64,000 nucleotides of DNA from Halichondria panicea (lineage: Eukaryota > Porifera > Demospongiae > Suberitida > Halichondriidae), in the NCBI RefSeq assembly GCF_963675165.1, contig NC_087392.1, forward strand, positions 2,123,001 to 2,187,000, in the 5' to 3' direction. Numbering within the stretch: position 1 is the first letter of the stretch; each line of letters starts with the position of its first letter. The translations under genes were made by a program, and so were the position numbers. The notes beneath the pieces were generated by a model. It was given only the letters and a program-made list of their open reading frames with translations, made no database searches and was not told where the DNA came from. Shown here in pieces: positions 40,001 to 52,989 of this stretch.

Positions 40001-43000
40001 ATGGATTCAACCCAAGAGCAGCTCCTCCGTTACATTGAGAAGCACCAGATTGGCTATGAAAGCACCTTCCAGGGACCATTTGGAAACAGAAGAGGTGCAT
40101 GTGCAGAATTAAACTTTATATAAATACCAATAGTATTAGGATATAATAGATCTAGCATGCAAAATACAAACTCATGCATGCAGGTTCACTATGATGACAT
40201 AGTACTTTATGCACTATGTTTTTCTTTTGCAGTTCTCTATGCAGACTTCACAGCTTCAGGAAAGTAAGTCACAGTGTATGCATGTGCTCTTGCATTTAGC
40301 TGCTTGTATATCATCTATTTAAAATAATGATGACACCCCCCCCCCCCTCCAGGCCTCTGAGGTTCATAGAGGAGTACCTGCAGCATGAGGTGATGCTGAC
40401 CTATGGCAACACTCACACCACCACCTCCCTCACCTCACGACAGACCACCTATTACAGAGAGGAGGCTAGGTGAGCCGTGGCATGGTACAATTTACAGATG
40501 AGTATAGCTATAGATATGCCTTCTTGCTCGCTCAAATTTCCGCTATGAGCAGTATATGTAACTGCCTGCCTACAGCTGTTGTTTTTAAAACATGTCATAC
40601 ATATCATCGGCATGCGGCATGCATGCATAATTATTATCTCCCCGTGCATTAGGTCGATCATTCGAGTGTCCCTTAATTGCACTGAGGAGGACTCTCTGAT
40701 ATTTGTTGGCAGTGGGTGTACTGGAGCCGTGGCTAAACTGGTCAGCTGTCTCTGTCTGGACAAATTGGAGCAACCTGCAGTTGTTTTTGTGAGCCCCTTT
40801 GAGCACCACTCCAACTTGCTGCCATGGCAGGAGACCAAGGGGACAGAGGTATATTGTGTCGAGTTGGGTTGCCATTATAGTGTATGAAAGATGTCGATGG
40901 CTATCAATTTGGCTGCTTGCTATAATGTGTTTGTAGTTCTCATATATAGTTGCATGATTACGACTGCATGTGCTTATACGTTTGATTTGCTACAATCTAT
41001 ACTGTTCATGACGGGTTGACGTATGGCTCTCTCCCACACTTTCTTGTTTCCACGCTTTTGGTTCCTATAGCATATATAGTAGATTTACACATGCTAGAAC
41101 ACTGGCTCGATTATACCGCGGGGGAAAACAGATTGTACCATGAGGGTGCTTCCGTTTCCTTATTCCTTCATCTATGCAGATACTAATCATTACCATTTTA
41201 ATTTTATGCAGAAGGAGCTTCCCTTAAAGTTTTGCCGGGAAATTCATTGTCCATTTATATATAATATAATAAAATTATGTGCATCAAATAATTATTATAG
41301 CACCTATTGGGATTGTCACTATTATATGGACTATACACATTTAGCTATCAATCAGGTCATTGTAATGGAGAGGCAATTTCATCCCGCATTTAGAATCTGT
41401 GCATCAGGACATGGAGTATTTTCTCTCTGTTATAACTATAATAATATATATGCAGGTTGTGCGTCTGTCCCTGAATGAATATGGTGAGATGGACAGTGAT
41501 GACTTGGAAAGAAAACTAAAGGTACAATTGTAATATTTCCTGTTACCGGCTACACGTGTACAATTATGTATTCACCTCCCTCCATACAGTACTACAGTGG
41601 TAGTGGTCGTCTGCTGATAGGAGCTCTAAACGCTGGCTCCAACATCACCGGAGTCCTCACTGACACTGACACATTCTCCTCCCTCCTCCACCGCTACGGG
41701 GCACTGGCCTTCTGGGACTACGCTGCAGCTGCTCCTTATGTCAACATTGACATGAACTCCACCAGCAGAGAGGGTGCTTACAAAGATGGTGTCTACTTCT
41801 CGGTACACAAGTTTGTGGGAGGAGCAGGAACTCCAGGTATGTGCAAGCTTGTAGAAGCTACCTTAAACATTATAATTTGTTTATTGAACTTATGGTGGCA
41901 ACCTTTGTTATAATGACCTGTTAATTCACATGCAGGTGTTCTGTGTGCAAAGAACCATGTGTTTCGGAACAGCGTACCTCATATTCCAGGGGGTGGAACA
42001 GTACTCTATGTCAGTCTCACTAACAAAAAAATTAATGCTTTTAACGTCGTTTCCTACTACTGCAGGTGATTCGTAGCCAGCATAGCTACAGTGACAACCC
42101 TGAGATACGAGAGGAAGGGGGCACTCCTGAGATTCTGGGTTCAATACGGGCGGGGCTAGCGGTCCAACTCAAGGAGAGTGTGGGGAGTGAGGTCATCATG
42201 TCTCGAGAGGAACGTCTTACACGACTGGCCTTCAGAGAGTGGGCGGATGTGAGGGAGCTGGTGGTTGTAGGACCAGACAAGTCCGTCTCCAGGCTACCTA
42301 TATTCTCATTCCTCGTCCGACACCCTCAGAGTGGACTCTTCCTCCATCACAACTTTGTCTGTGCTCTACTCAACGATCTGTTTGGTATCCAGGCACGGGG
42401 CGGGTGCGCCTGTGCAGGACCTTATGGTCAGGTAAGGAGTAGCTCCCTATTTGAACTAGTGTGTTACAAATTTTAATCTGGACGGCAAAACCCCAAAGCC
42501 ATTGATTTATATTCCCTGTTACTGAAATACCTGTTTCGTACCAATGTGCTTATAATTACATTACTGTGCATCAACCGTTGTGCTATGTTTAGGCTCTGCT
42601 GGATATTGGTGACGAGGAAGCACTCAAATATGTCATGGAGAGTGGGGACTGTAGCAGCTGCTCTGTCTCAAAGGCCAGTGAGAGAGAGCTGGTGAAGTGA
42701 GTGTTTTATGTATGCCAACTCTGTAAACAAGCAGCTATTCTTTTTTAAGAATACTTGTTTATACAGAGAATCTTATAGGTTCCTTGCATGCATACATTGC
42801 ATTACTTCCTTCTTGTATTGTTACCATGTGCACGGAAGTACGTATAATAGTTATTGTTGTATGCCAGCTCACATTCTTCCATGCGTGGGTTCATTGTATG
42901 TTTTCTTTCCTTCTTGTAATTGTATGATTATTTAATTTGTTCTATAGGCCTGGCTTTTCCAGACTCAACTTTCCATTCTTTATGAGTCATGATTCAGTGG

Positions 43001-43879
43001 ATTACATTATAAAGGCTGTTGTCATGGTTGCACGAGAAGGTTGGAAACTCCTACCACTGGTATGTGCCGTACCCTATATATCTGTACTTATTGATGTTAT
43101 CTCTCTTCCCCCATTCAGTACACACTCAACCCTGAGACCGGTCAGTTTTTACACAAAGACTCACAAAACTCCAACAGAAAGTTGCTCAATGACATCTCCT
43201 ATGACAGTGGAAAAATAGCCTACCCCAAGACTACCCAGCTACCAACTCCTGGTTTCAATGTAAGTAATAATAACACACAATGTGTGACAGGTTATGTATT
43301 AAAGTGTGGTCACTACATATGCAGGAAGCGTTGAGGGAAGCTCGCATCTTGTTTGATCAAAGGGTGCTCCATACGGATAGTTTTGATCACATCCCAGCCT
43401 TGTCCAAGGAGGCAGAGGAGATCCGCTGGTTTCTCATGCCTCAGGAGGCACAACAGTATCTGTTGGGACGAGACACGCCCCTCACCACCCGCTCATTCTC
43501 CCCCAAGGTCTACGTCACCAAGCCAGGCACTGACCATCTCAATGAACTGGATGACCAGGTTCATGATTTGCCAGATATCACGAGTGTGCTGGAGAGAAGG
43601 TCCACCTTCAGAAGTTTGGTGCGTAGAGAGTCGGTGAAGGAACATCCTCTCGAGAAGAAGTCCAAGAAACGCAGGAAGAAATGGTTTTTCCCGTTACGCA
43701 AGACTCGACAACGAATCAGCAGCGAGAGAGTTGAAGAGAGGAGGAGTTGCAGTGGAGACCAAAATGCTCGAATGAAGAGTTGGATTTCTGCAGAGGTGCT
43801 AACTGACTCCGCCCCCCAGCGTGAAAAGAGGGGAGGGACCATCAGGAGAGCTCTGCAGCGCGTGTTTCACAAACATTGA
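40001..43879 (+). CDS. Class-V aminotransferase/cysteine desulfurase-like protein with basic tail
   Basis: Twelve exons give 700 aa: 40001-40094, 40233-40263, 40353-40469, 40653-40848, 41456-41521, 41590-41836, 41936-42009, 42066-42431, 42593-42696, 42948-43059, 43119-43259, 43325-43879. It is a tandem paralogue of the upstream fusion gene. It keeps [12 protein letters not shown], the PLP lysine in [10 protein letters not shown] (about K242) and RGGCACAGPYG, and the shared RWFLMPQEAQQYLLG block. After that block, where the neighbour continues into TtcA, it ends in a ~130-residue Lys/Arg-rich tail (KKSKKRRKKWFF, RRALQRVFHKH) that could be a nuclear or RNA-binding signal. Fewer introns split the PLP fold than in the neighbour. 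It may provide sulfur or selenium transfer; substrate unknown. Confidence 0.83.
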
Positions 43880-44064
43880 CTAATCTATCATCAGCACTTT
43901 CAATTATTGTCCCAATTGCAAATAATTTTTATTGCATTACAATAACATCATAATATTTACAATGTAGTGCTGTCTGTCTGTAACAACAGTTGTCATGTTT
44001 TTGTAATCTCTCTGTTGGGATAAAAGTAACACGAACAAATTATGAAATTGAGTGAGCTATAAAA

Positions 44065-46684
44065 TCATAATACTTTACTTGCATTGGAGTCTGTTCGGCC
44101 ATAGCTAATAATGACAGGTCTGTCTCTCATCTTGTAGCCGTTCACTTGGTCCAGGGCTTCCGAGGCATTCTCAACAGCTGCACATGTTTACGTGTGTGTG
44201 TGTGTAGGGGAGGGGCACAGAGTTTGCATATTTGTGGCAGTGGAATACCTTTGCTATTCATTCATAGACAGACTATGGGAATTGTATTAGTACTTTGTTA
44301 ATACAGACCACAGCTGTTTCTAGGGGATGTTGATGTGACATAATTGCATTATAGGGCACACAGTACTTACTTACAATCAAACTCCAGGAATGCCTGCCCT
44401 CTCATTCTCCCTGTCAATAGTCTGATCTGTGGCCCACCACCAAATAATGCTCTAAGGTCATCAGCTGACACCTTCGAGTGGAGGTTCTTCAGATACAACA
44501 CCTGAAGCACAATATTCCTTAAGAGGAATACACAGACGCTTTTAGACATAGGCTTTTGTTAGGGTAGTTAGTAACTTGCAGCTCTAATTAGAGGCAGGTC
44601 TTCATCCAGACAAATTAAAATTACAAAAGAGCGAAGTGGACTGTGGTGGGAGGGGGATGAATGCTTTCCAGGGACGAAACTGTACCCACAGGGGTGAGTG
44701 CTCCCCTCTAAATGACCCTCTAAATGAAGCACTGAAATGGGTATACCGGAATACTATGAGCATCAAACATATGCGAACTTTGCGAGCGTTGATCAATTCA
44801 AATCGCAAAACATAAATTAGTACTGGTAATTACACACGATCCTTGCCAGAACGTAATAGTTAGATCGCAAAGGGTCGATTTTTCTGCTGATTTGGCTCAT
44901 TCGCAAAGGTTTTTCACCAGCAAAATATTCTAGTATAATACGGTATACTGCTAGTAGTAGTGACCAACCATCACCTTAGTGGGTGGTCCAGGCTGGTAGT
45001 TTCTGAACCGTGGTAGTGCTCTGATCTCTGCCTCAGTGAGTCGGTTTCTCTCAATGACTTGTATTGGCAGCTGTACGGGTCCCTCGGCCACATGTGTGTG
45101 GTCCACAGAGTGGGCGGGGCTCTCTTGCTCTGAAGATACTGGCATAATGCTGTGAGAGTGACAACAGTTTTAAAGTGGAAAATAAATGTATTAACACACC
45201 TTTTTGGATATGCCGTTTTGTGAGTACCACCCCTCTCTTCTCGAGTCAGGTGATCGAGGGAATTTCCCCCATCAGAGCCTCTGAACAAGCTCCTCTCCAC
45301 CTCCATAGCATGTCTGCACACAAGACAAGACATGAAGACAAAGCGAATGTACTCTAATACACACACCTACTCATTGGCTTAACACCATGGTATGTAGTAG
45401 GCTCTTCGATCATTTTTAGTCTCTCGGATATTTTCTACAACAGTGCATGGGATGAACACTCATGTCACTCATTCACTGGAGACAGCTGGTACCTGGTTGA
45501 CTGCATTTATCCTCTCCCGCTGAGCACTAGGCTCTGCCCCTAACCTCCTCTTCTTAGCGGCGGGATTAGCCTGTATTAGCTTCAGTCTGTGTGAAATACA
45601 GTACAAGGATCGTGAACACTGGTACATGATTATTGGACCTTCCAAACTTAGCTCTCACAACTAAAGTACTGAAATGCTAACCCTCAGCTGTAGACATGAA
45701 TTATAACCAGATGAGTGTTCAGTTATACAAGCAATAATAGAGACGGTAAGGATCACTTCAGCTGCAAATAATTATGCAGATCTACAGTCGCGTGTAGAGC
45801 TAGCCAACGTGCAACTTCAAGCTTCTAGTGTTTGGGTAAATTACGGCCTAAATCAATAGTGGTTAATAATTACTTTTAGTTACTCAGTTTAATTAAAACC
45901 ACTGAAATTAGACCTTCCCGTTACTTGTCCCCCAAAGATATTTGTTGTTGCCACTCACTCTATCTCGTGCTGTGTAAGCCCCAGCCCTCTGAGTGACTCC
46001 ACCCACTCCATCTCCTCTTCCCGGGACACAAACTGTGTCAGTGAGGCCACACCCTTCCTCTCGTCAGCCAGGGGGCGGTACACCACTGCTGGAGTGAACT
46101 CACGTACATGACTCAATGCACTAGGAAGGGGGAGTAGTATCGTCATGTATTAGCCCAGGGGGGTACACATACCTCTCAACAGATGATGACGTGGATGTGT
46201 CCAATTGCTTGGCTAGTAGTTTGTGCAGCTGTTGCTGAGCCTCGGACAGCCCCTCCTCAGGACCCCCCACAGATGGGGAGATCCCCCCTCGTGATGGCTG
46301 AGGGCCATAGTCTCCTTCGTTCGTGGGGGGTGACTTCAAAGCCAAGGGTTTTTTGAACGATGGTGGAAGTTTTGTGTGAGGGAGGACAAAAGTGGAGGTC
46401 CTATAGAGTTGGGGTATAAATTAATAGTCTGTACATATAATTATGAGGATGACGTACTACCTACTTTGGTTTGGGAGGTGCCACGCCCACAGGAGGTTTT
46501 GCCTCTCGTCGAGCTGCACAATACAAGCGTATTTAACAAGGGTACAGCGTTGGTCATCAAGCTAGCCCCATGGTTCAGGTGTGTGTATAAATGGGCATTG
46601 AGTGGGTCTACCTGAATTAGTGTGTACAGTGTATTTACTTATACAGTGACTAGAAAGCATGAACTTACATTTGATGGCGGCCAT
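44065..46684 (-). CDS. RBM41: RNA-binding protein 41 (minor-spliceosome RRM protein)
   Basis: Ten exons (46684-46669, 46513-46465, 46400-46173, 46120-45959, 45586-45493, 45434-45367, 45313-45200, 45149-44975, 44501-44375, 44177-44065) give 381 aa; human RBM41 is 413. Conserved parts are LLAKQLDTSTS, LTQFVSREEEMEWVESLRGLGLTQHEI, ERNRLTEAEIRALPRF..YQPG, and one C-terminal RRM (about 303-372) with RNP2 VLYLKNL and RNP1 GRMRGQAFLEF. RBM41 and its paralogue RNPC3 bind U12/U6atac snRNA. Exon 1 codes only MAAIK plus one base; a different start exon is possible. It is convergent with the desulfurase paralogue and divergent with INTU (284 bp). Confidence 0.9.
44738..44946. repeat. MITE-like element in RBM41 intron
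   Basis: Left end GGTATACCGGAATACTATGAG, right end CTAGTATAATACGGTATACT are imperfect complements. The interior holds repeated ATTCGCAAA/ATCGCAAA words. Resembles the TACCGTAT family. Non-coding. Confidence 0.5.
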
Positions 46685-46968
46685 GGGATGATAGCATGCA
46701 ATGAATGAATGAGAGTTTTGAGAGAGCAAAAGCCTATATAGCAAGAAGCTAGCCTTGTCCCCACGCCCACTTCACTTCGAGGAGCCCTGTACATATACAA
46801 GGAGCACAGATCCAATGAATGGGGCCAAGGAGTCTTCAATAAAATGTGCATTATTCAGAAAATCCTCTCCCCACCCACAACTCAACTCCAGGTATGAAGG
46901 TGTGGCATGTAGAGCTCTACTATCGCGTATCGATCAAGGCCTAACAACAGAGAGAGAGGGGGATTCCT
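46685..46968. promoter_or_regulatory. Divergent promoter region, RBM41/INTU
   Basis: 284 bp between two divergent start codons. A CCACGCCC box lies near 46762. No repeat seen. Role inferred from position. Confidence 0.4.
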
Positions 46969-49900
46969 ATGATGGCTGCCATATTGCAGCTCCGGAGACA
47001 GAGTCTGTCTGTGTCTCTCCCGGATGTGAGCTGTGAGGGAGCCAGTCTAAGTGGCAGCAACCAAAACTTTATTCCCCTACCTCCTCTGACATCCACTCCT
47101 CCTTTGACTAACTACAAGTAGGTCCTGCTGTAGCTATACCATTGCTAATCATGGCTGTGATTCGTCTCAGTATTGACGATGATCGATGGGCAGACAAGAT
47201 GGACGCTGACACTGGGTCAGTGTTTTTCGTGGACCCACAGAACACTGTTGACACTCCCCTCGCTCGGAGCTACTCCAGCTGCTCCAGTCTCTCCTCTATG
47301 ACCTCTGACCTCCCATATGCTCCCTCTCCCACTAACTCCCTTCGCAGCGAGAACTTCTCAGAAAAGTAGGGAGTAAACTTTGATAACTTGAGTGTAAATA
47401 GTTACTCACTCACCCCAGGTTCTCGAGGTCTCTTCACATGCGGCCCAAGTCCTCTTCACTGGATCGTTATCCGAGCACCCCCGAGCCGACCAGAGCTGAG
47501 GAGGCTATCCATGTACCAGAGACAGCTGTTTTCTCCCGCAAGAAAACAAGCTCTCTCAAGAAAATTAAGAGAGCCTTCAAGAAAAAGAAGTCTTTGAGAG
47601 GGAGCGGCAGCCTGTCAGGTATAAGAACGCACATGCTCTTTGTGCTATTATAGTAATGCACCTGTCTATAGATGTCATTGGCTTGTGTTGCTACAGATTT
47701 GAACGAGGTTATCGGGACGACCCACATCCAATCTCTGCCCAGTTTCTCTGAAAGTGAATCGACTCCCCCCTCCACACCCAACACTGTGCTACCAGAGACC
47801 ACCCTCTACGGCTCAGGAGGAATACCCCTCACTCCCACCCACTCAATCTCTGGCAGAGGCCGCAGAGGTTCCGCTATGACTCGAGTCACCCTTGACCTCT
47901 CTCAGTTTGGGCTGGGGGCTGGTCTAACTCGATGTTCGCTGGAAAGACTTGGTATTGTACCATCGCGATCACTCTCAAAGGGCAAGTTTGGGTCAACCTT
48001 CTCTCTCAAGTATCCAAAGTATCCGTCAACTTCGGATTTATCGCAGCCTGTCCTAATTAGAGGGGTTGTCCCTGGGTCCCCTGCAGCAGTCACTCAGCAG
48101 TTCTTCTCAGGTAATCCTTCTTTCTTTGTATCTCGCTATTCATTCACCTCTGTGTGTGTGTGTGTTTGTAGGAGACACTATTCATTTTGTGGAGAGCCAT
48201 CGCATCAACGTTGACAACATTGACACTGTATTGGGAGGTCTCTCTGGCAAGGTAATGAAGTAGCCATTACTATGATATCTGTACATGCATCGCATTCCCT
48301 TCAGATTCTGTTCTTACTTGAGAAGGGATACCAGCGTCCTCGCTCCTCCCTCCCTCCGTCAGCTAGTCCCTCGGCTGGTGGTCTTGTGAGGCTAGTGAGT
48401 GGCGTGAAGGACGTGGTCCGTTTACACTCACACCCCTCACACCCTCACACCTCCCTCCTCCTCTACCTCACACTCGACACACAAGAAGATGACCCTCCAG
48501 GAAGTGTGAGTGTTATAACGATGTTGTACTGGACATGTACACTAGTAGGATATTTTCAATTTTAATGTGTGGTTGCTTTTGATATCACATAACTGCACTA
48601 CAGGACATACTGTACCAGTGGCCTAGGGGTGGTGAGCGGGACAGTCTGGTGCAAGTCAGGGGACTTTTTCTCACTCTTGCCGACCTCCTCGGGGAGATTA
48701 CTGCCTCCAAGAGCTTCTGGTAGGCCAACATAACCCATGGTAAATATATAGTGCTGACTGTATGCAATACAGCTCGACCGTGACTGTTGAGGGTAAGCTG
48801 TTCCATCTCGGCTACATCAAGTACAGTCAGGAGCTGCTGCTACTGGCACTACCTGCCAAAATGTCAGTCAGTGTACCAATATAAAAGTACAGCCTTACTG
48901 CGGCCTTTCATTGTTTACAGAGTCACCCCGTATCAAGTGCAGCTGCTGGCAGAGAAGGTCTCCTCGATAGTGGAGCTACTGTATGGATCTGTGCCCAAGT
49001 AAGTCGATCTACAGTTCAGGGTTTATTTCAGTGCACCTGGAGCAAGTAAATTTCCTTCTTGCACCTGTCAACCACCCGCTTGATATTTTCAATCACCTGC
49101 TTAATATTTGGAACCCACATTTTCACCCACTGTGCACAAATCCGAAAGAAACCCTACTGACACTGTGTGTATTTTCTATGAACCCTCCCTCCCCTCATAC
49201 AGTGGCTTCACAATATCCTCTGCACATTGGTCACTGGACCACCTCCTGGCATTGATATTTGACTCTGTGACCACACCCACCATATCTGACTTTGCCCACC
49301 CCCTCCTAATGGTAGTGCCTCAATTGAAACTACCAGCAGACGTCAAGGTAGCAGTTTCCTACCAGATTGTTAAACCACTGCTGACCTTGCTACTATAGGT
49401 TCGTCTGAGTACTGCCTTGAGTGGTCTAGACTCTGCTAACCATAGCAACAGGCCCGAGGTATTCCACCAGAGGAGACCATTCTTTGTACTCGGCTCTTGT
49501 CTATTTTACAAGGTGAGTGTAGATTAGAACGATAGCTTTCCTCATAGCTAGGGCCATAATGTCCTGTACAGTTGTTGTCAGTACACGAAAAACTTATTGT
49601 TAGAATTTCATGTTTTGATATTTATTCTGCATAATACGTACGTTATTATGAAAAGATTAGAAAATGTTTTCCCTTATGTCATGCACATAGGGTGCCCTGG
49701 CATGCAGTCACCTTGGCTACCTGGACCAAAAGGATATTGTGGAAGTGGCCAACGCCTACCGACTGCTAGAGCTGACAGCCTCAGATAGTATCAGTCAACT
49801 TGTCATCTGGAAGCAAGTGAGTCGATATAGACTCCATTGTCAGGCTGTTATGATTATTACCCTGTGCGATGCACAGCGCACAGCAGCAGGGGTAGAGTGA

Positions 49901-51816
49901 TTGGAGTGTTGTCGGTTTGTGTGTGTGGACACAAAATGAGCTATTTGAGCGAACTAGACACTTTCATAGACTACTTTAACTGCCAATGAGACAGTGGTTG
50001 AAAAATAATGGGCTACATACTTATATAGTGAAAACTTGTAGGCGCAATCTTCGAAAGCGACAAAAAACACTGTTTTCTGATCAATCCTTTATAGATTCAC
50101 GATCATTCCCCATAATGTTAAGGTCATTACAGTAAAAAGTTATTGTGTCCTTATGTCAACCCACGGGGTGAATGCTCTACTGAGCATCTTGTTGACTATA
50201 GAGTACATTATCATCGTACTTGTACTTGTAGTGATGATACTGTACACATTCTGCAGGTATTTCTGTCTCGATTGAAAAGTTGTGTGGACCCAGCCTCCAA
50301 ACAGAATCACTTTGCTTTGCTAGTCGGTCTGGAGAATATGTTTGTGTGTGTACTGATGGAGGCCACCACCCCCTTCCCCTCTCATACCCCTCCCCCTGTG
50401 GACGCTGTCTACGTTGACCAAGCACGCTCACTCATTATGGAACTACGCACAGAGCACCTCCTCTCAGAGTGCGAGGAAAAGTAAGTCGTCTAGCTACATA
50501 GTATTTGTACAATTATTATTAGGCTAATGTCCTGCGAAGCCCATGCCTCAGTATACATGTAGGAGCTTCTGTCTCGGTGATATATGTATTTTACTGTAAC
50601 ATCAGACATGAATTGCTAAAAGGAAGATGTACACATAATTATATGAGTGTACCAGTTGTAAAGGTGTTGAATTCAATTGTTATTTGCAACTTAAAATTAG
50701 AGAGTTCACCTTCATATACTGTACGTACGGACTTCAATCTTTGTAGTAGTAATCTACATGTATATACATCCAATTATGCAGGGGTCTGCCGTCCACTCCC
50801 CTGCCCAGTCTCACCACTGCTGATATTGCCCTGGCCTCGAAGTTCACCCGTCGATCCTCTCTTTCGCTCGCCCCCCTACCACCGACCGTCCCCTCTCGAC
50901 AAAGAAAGACCTCTGAACCATCGAACCTGTCCAGTCCACTCTTACCCCATATTCGACTGATTGCTGCTGACAGCTCAGACTCTGACGACCCCACCACCAA
51001 GTCCTCCCCTATTATTCATCGTAGGACGCAGAGCCTAATATCTGGGAAGAGGAAGAAGAGTCAACCGGTGGAGATCCTTGTGACAAAGGGAGTGGTGCCT
51101 AGACCGCCATACATGTGAGTAGATTCTAAGAGTGCAGTATTTTATACATGTATGAAGCTGATATCGCACAGTCATACACATCAATTTAGTTTCTTGTTGA
51201 TTGTAACAGTTTTCCTCATGATGATTAGGATAGCTGAAACATTGATATTTTCCTCCTTTCAGGCTAACATCCGGGGCTGACAACATTCTACTCCATTATG
51301 TGCACCTGACCCCTGGCCGAGGGGTCATGTTATGCCCCACCCACTCTCAACCCGGTCCAGTACACTCTGAACTTTTACACACTTTCCGAGAGACAAGCCT
51401 CACCCTCCGACAGGCACTGTGGGGGCGTGTGGAGGCAGGTGTGACATGTGTGGAAAGTGACTCCGAATCTGATGATGAATGGGAGGAAGAGGACACAAAT
51501 AACGAGAAAAAGCCAGCGATATCCCCGTTTTCTCCTCGAGCTAGCTCAGTGGTGGAGCACGGTATCCTGGTGCAGTGTGGCATACACAGTGTGGAGAAAC
51601 ACAAGAGCTCTCCCCTGCTCAACTACTGGGTGGTCGGGTAAGGGATGAGGATTAGCTGAAGTGTGTGTTTAACAGTGTTGCTCATGCATTATTATATATA
51701 GCCGATTGTTTGGTGAAGGAGAGAACAGGACAGAGCTGTACGTGTGCTATCAAGAGAATGTGGCACAAGACACTGTGGAAATGGCCTATAGACTATTATT
51801 TGGGTGGACTGGCTAG
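46969..51816 (+). CDS. INTU: Inturned, ciliary planar polarity effector (CPLANE) protein
   Basis: Sixteen exons give 984 aa (human 942): 46969-47117, 47171-47365, 47419-47618, 47697-48110, 48172-48251, 48305-48505, 48604-48719, 48773-48862, 48921-48998, 49203-49347, 49399-49512, 49691-49816, 50257-50480, 50782-51114, 51263-51637, 51702-51816. A long Ser-rich, basic N terminus precedes a PDZ domain (GVVPGSPAAV...DTIHFVESHRINVDNIDTV, residues ~280-350). Then come longin-like blocks with VRGLFLTLADLLGEI, VLGSCLFYKGALACSHL and NHFALLVGLENMFVCVLMEA. The C terminus has LTSGADNILLHYV, LNYWVVGRLFG and MAYRLLFGWTG, matching human INTU. INTU with FUZ and WDPCP recruits transport proteins to the basal body. 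All junctions keep frame. Confidence 0.93.
49866..50140. repeat. Interspersed repeat family R1, copy 2 (inverted)
   Basis: In INTU intron 12. Its reverse complement aligns with 20480-20835 over most of its length (CAGAAAACAGTGTTTTTTGT, AGTGTCTAGTTCGCTCA, CCAATCACTCTACCCCTGC). Non-coding. Confidence 0.65.
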
Positions 51817-51940
51817 TACTCTGTCATATCATTATCATAATTATATTCCTCTTTTCTATCCATGCTGTTTTCTATTCATATCATGCTGTCATCTTCTTCT
51901 GATGCATTAGCCCCACCCCCAAGGCTGAGACTCACTCAGC

Positions 51941-51972
51941 GACCACGCCCTCAATATTTTAGGGGGCGTGGT
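51941..51972. promoter_or_regulatory. CCACGCCC palindrome upstream of MOB4
   Basis: GACCACGCCC and GGGCGTGGTC face each other around TCAATATTTTAGG, about 90 bp before the MOB4 start. Same arrangement as at 10021-10063. Could be a paired transcription-factor site. Confidence 0.5.
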
Positions 51973-52060
51973 CTCACACTATTGATGAGACTGCGTTCAT
52001 GTTCACAGTGAAGCTATTTATAAAGCTACACAAACAAGATACAAGGTACCGCTAGCTGTA

Positions 52061-52777
52061 ATGGAGACTGATAAGAAGATAGTGAGAAGAAACAGGAGAG
52101 GAATGTCGGCCAAGGACATGTACAGCTGGCCTGATCAAGACTTTGAGGATATGGAAACAGTGTTAGCAGGTGAATTATGTATATATACTAGATTATTAAT
52201 TGATAATTCTGTTTCCTATGCAGTCCAGCAATACATTCAGCAGCTGATTCGGGCCGACCCCTCAAACGTCGATGCCATTCTAGAACCCCCCTCTAGCCAA
52301 GATGAAACCACCTGGAAGTACGAACACCTGAGGCAATTCTGTAATGAGCTAAACTGTATAGCGGTCAAGCTACAGGAGGAGTGTGACCCGAAAGTGTGCG
52401 TTCAGATGACGGCTACAGAGCAGTGGATTTTTCTGTGTGCGGCTCACAAAGAACCGAAGGAGTGTTCGGCCCTCGACTACACACTTCACACACTGCACGG
52501 GGCTGCGTCTCTATTGAATAGCAACAAGTATTTCCCCAGTCGAGTTGAAGTGAAGGAGAGCTCTGTGCGATGGCTCAGTTCTGTCTCACGACGTATCTAT
52601 CGTATCTTCTCCCACGCTTACTTCCACCATCGCGACATCTTTGATGAATTTGAAGGCAAGACCCATCTCTGCAGACGATTCACTTGCTATGTGACTAAGT
52701 ACAACTTGATGTCTAAAGACAATTTGTTGGTTCCCATTGGTGACCATGACCCAGAGACAGACGAAAGCACTGCTTAG
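52061..52777 (+). CDS. MOB4: MOB4 (phocein), STRIPAK component
   Basis: Two exons (52061-52169, 52224-52777) give 220 aa; human MOB4 is 225. Family blocks: [104 protein letters not shown] and [13 protein letters not shown]. The Cys/His zinc ligands of MOB folds are present (CVQMTA, HAYFHH). MOB4 joins striatin-PP2A-kinase complexes. The single intron is 54 nt, a multiple of three without a stop, so retention would add 18 residues after VLAG. It is in tandem with INTU (244 bp). Confidence 0.95.
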   Translation: METDKKIVRRNRRGMSAKDMYSWPDQDFEDMETVLAGELCIYTRLLIDNSVSYAVQQYIQQLIRADPSNVDAILEPPSSQDETTWKYEHLRQFCNELNCIAVKLQEECDPKVCVQMTATEQWIFLCAAHKEPKECSALDYTLHTLHGAASLLNSNKYFPSRVEVKESSVRWLSSVSRRIYRIFSHAYFHHRDIFDEFEGKTHLCRRFTCYVTKYNLMSKDNLLVPIGDHDPETDESTA

Positions 52778-52989
52778 TACTGTAGCATCATGTATACTAC
52801 ATAACTATTTCTTTTATGATCACTGTACATTTATAGGTCTTTCAATAGTGGTACATGGTAGCTGATCAGTTTTAAAAATCATTAACACAATTCACAAATG
52901 CACTATATAATTGTGATTTGATAACGTACAGAAATGAATGTGAAGAAGCATTGTCTATGCGCGTACGTGTATATACTAGTTTTATTAGC

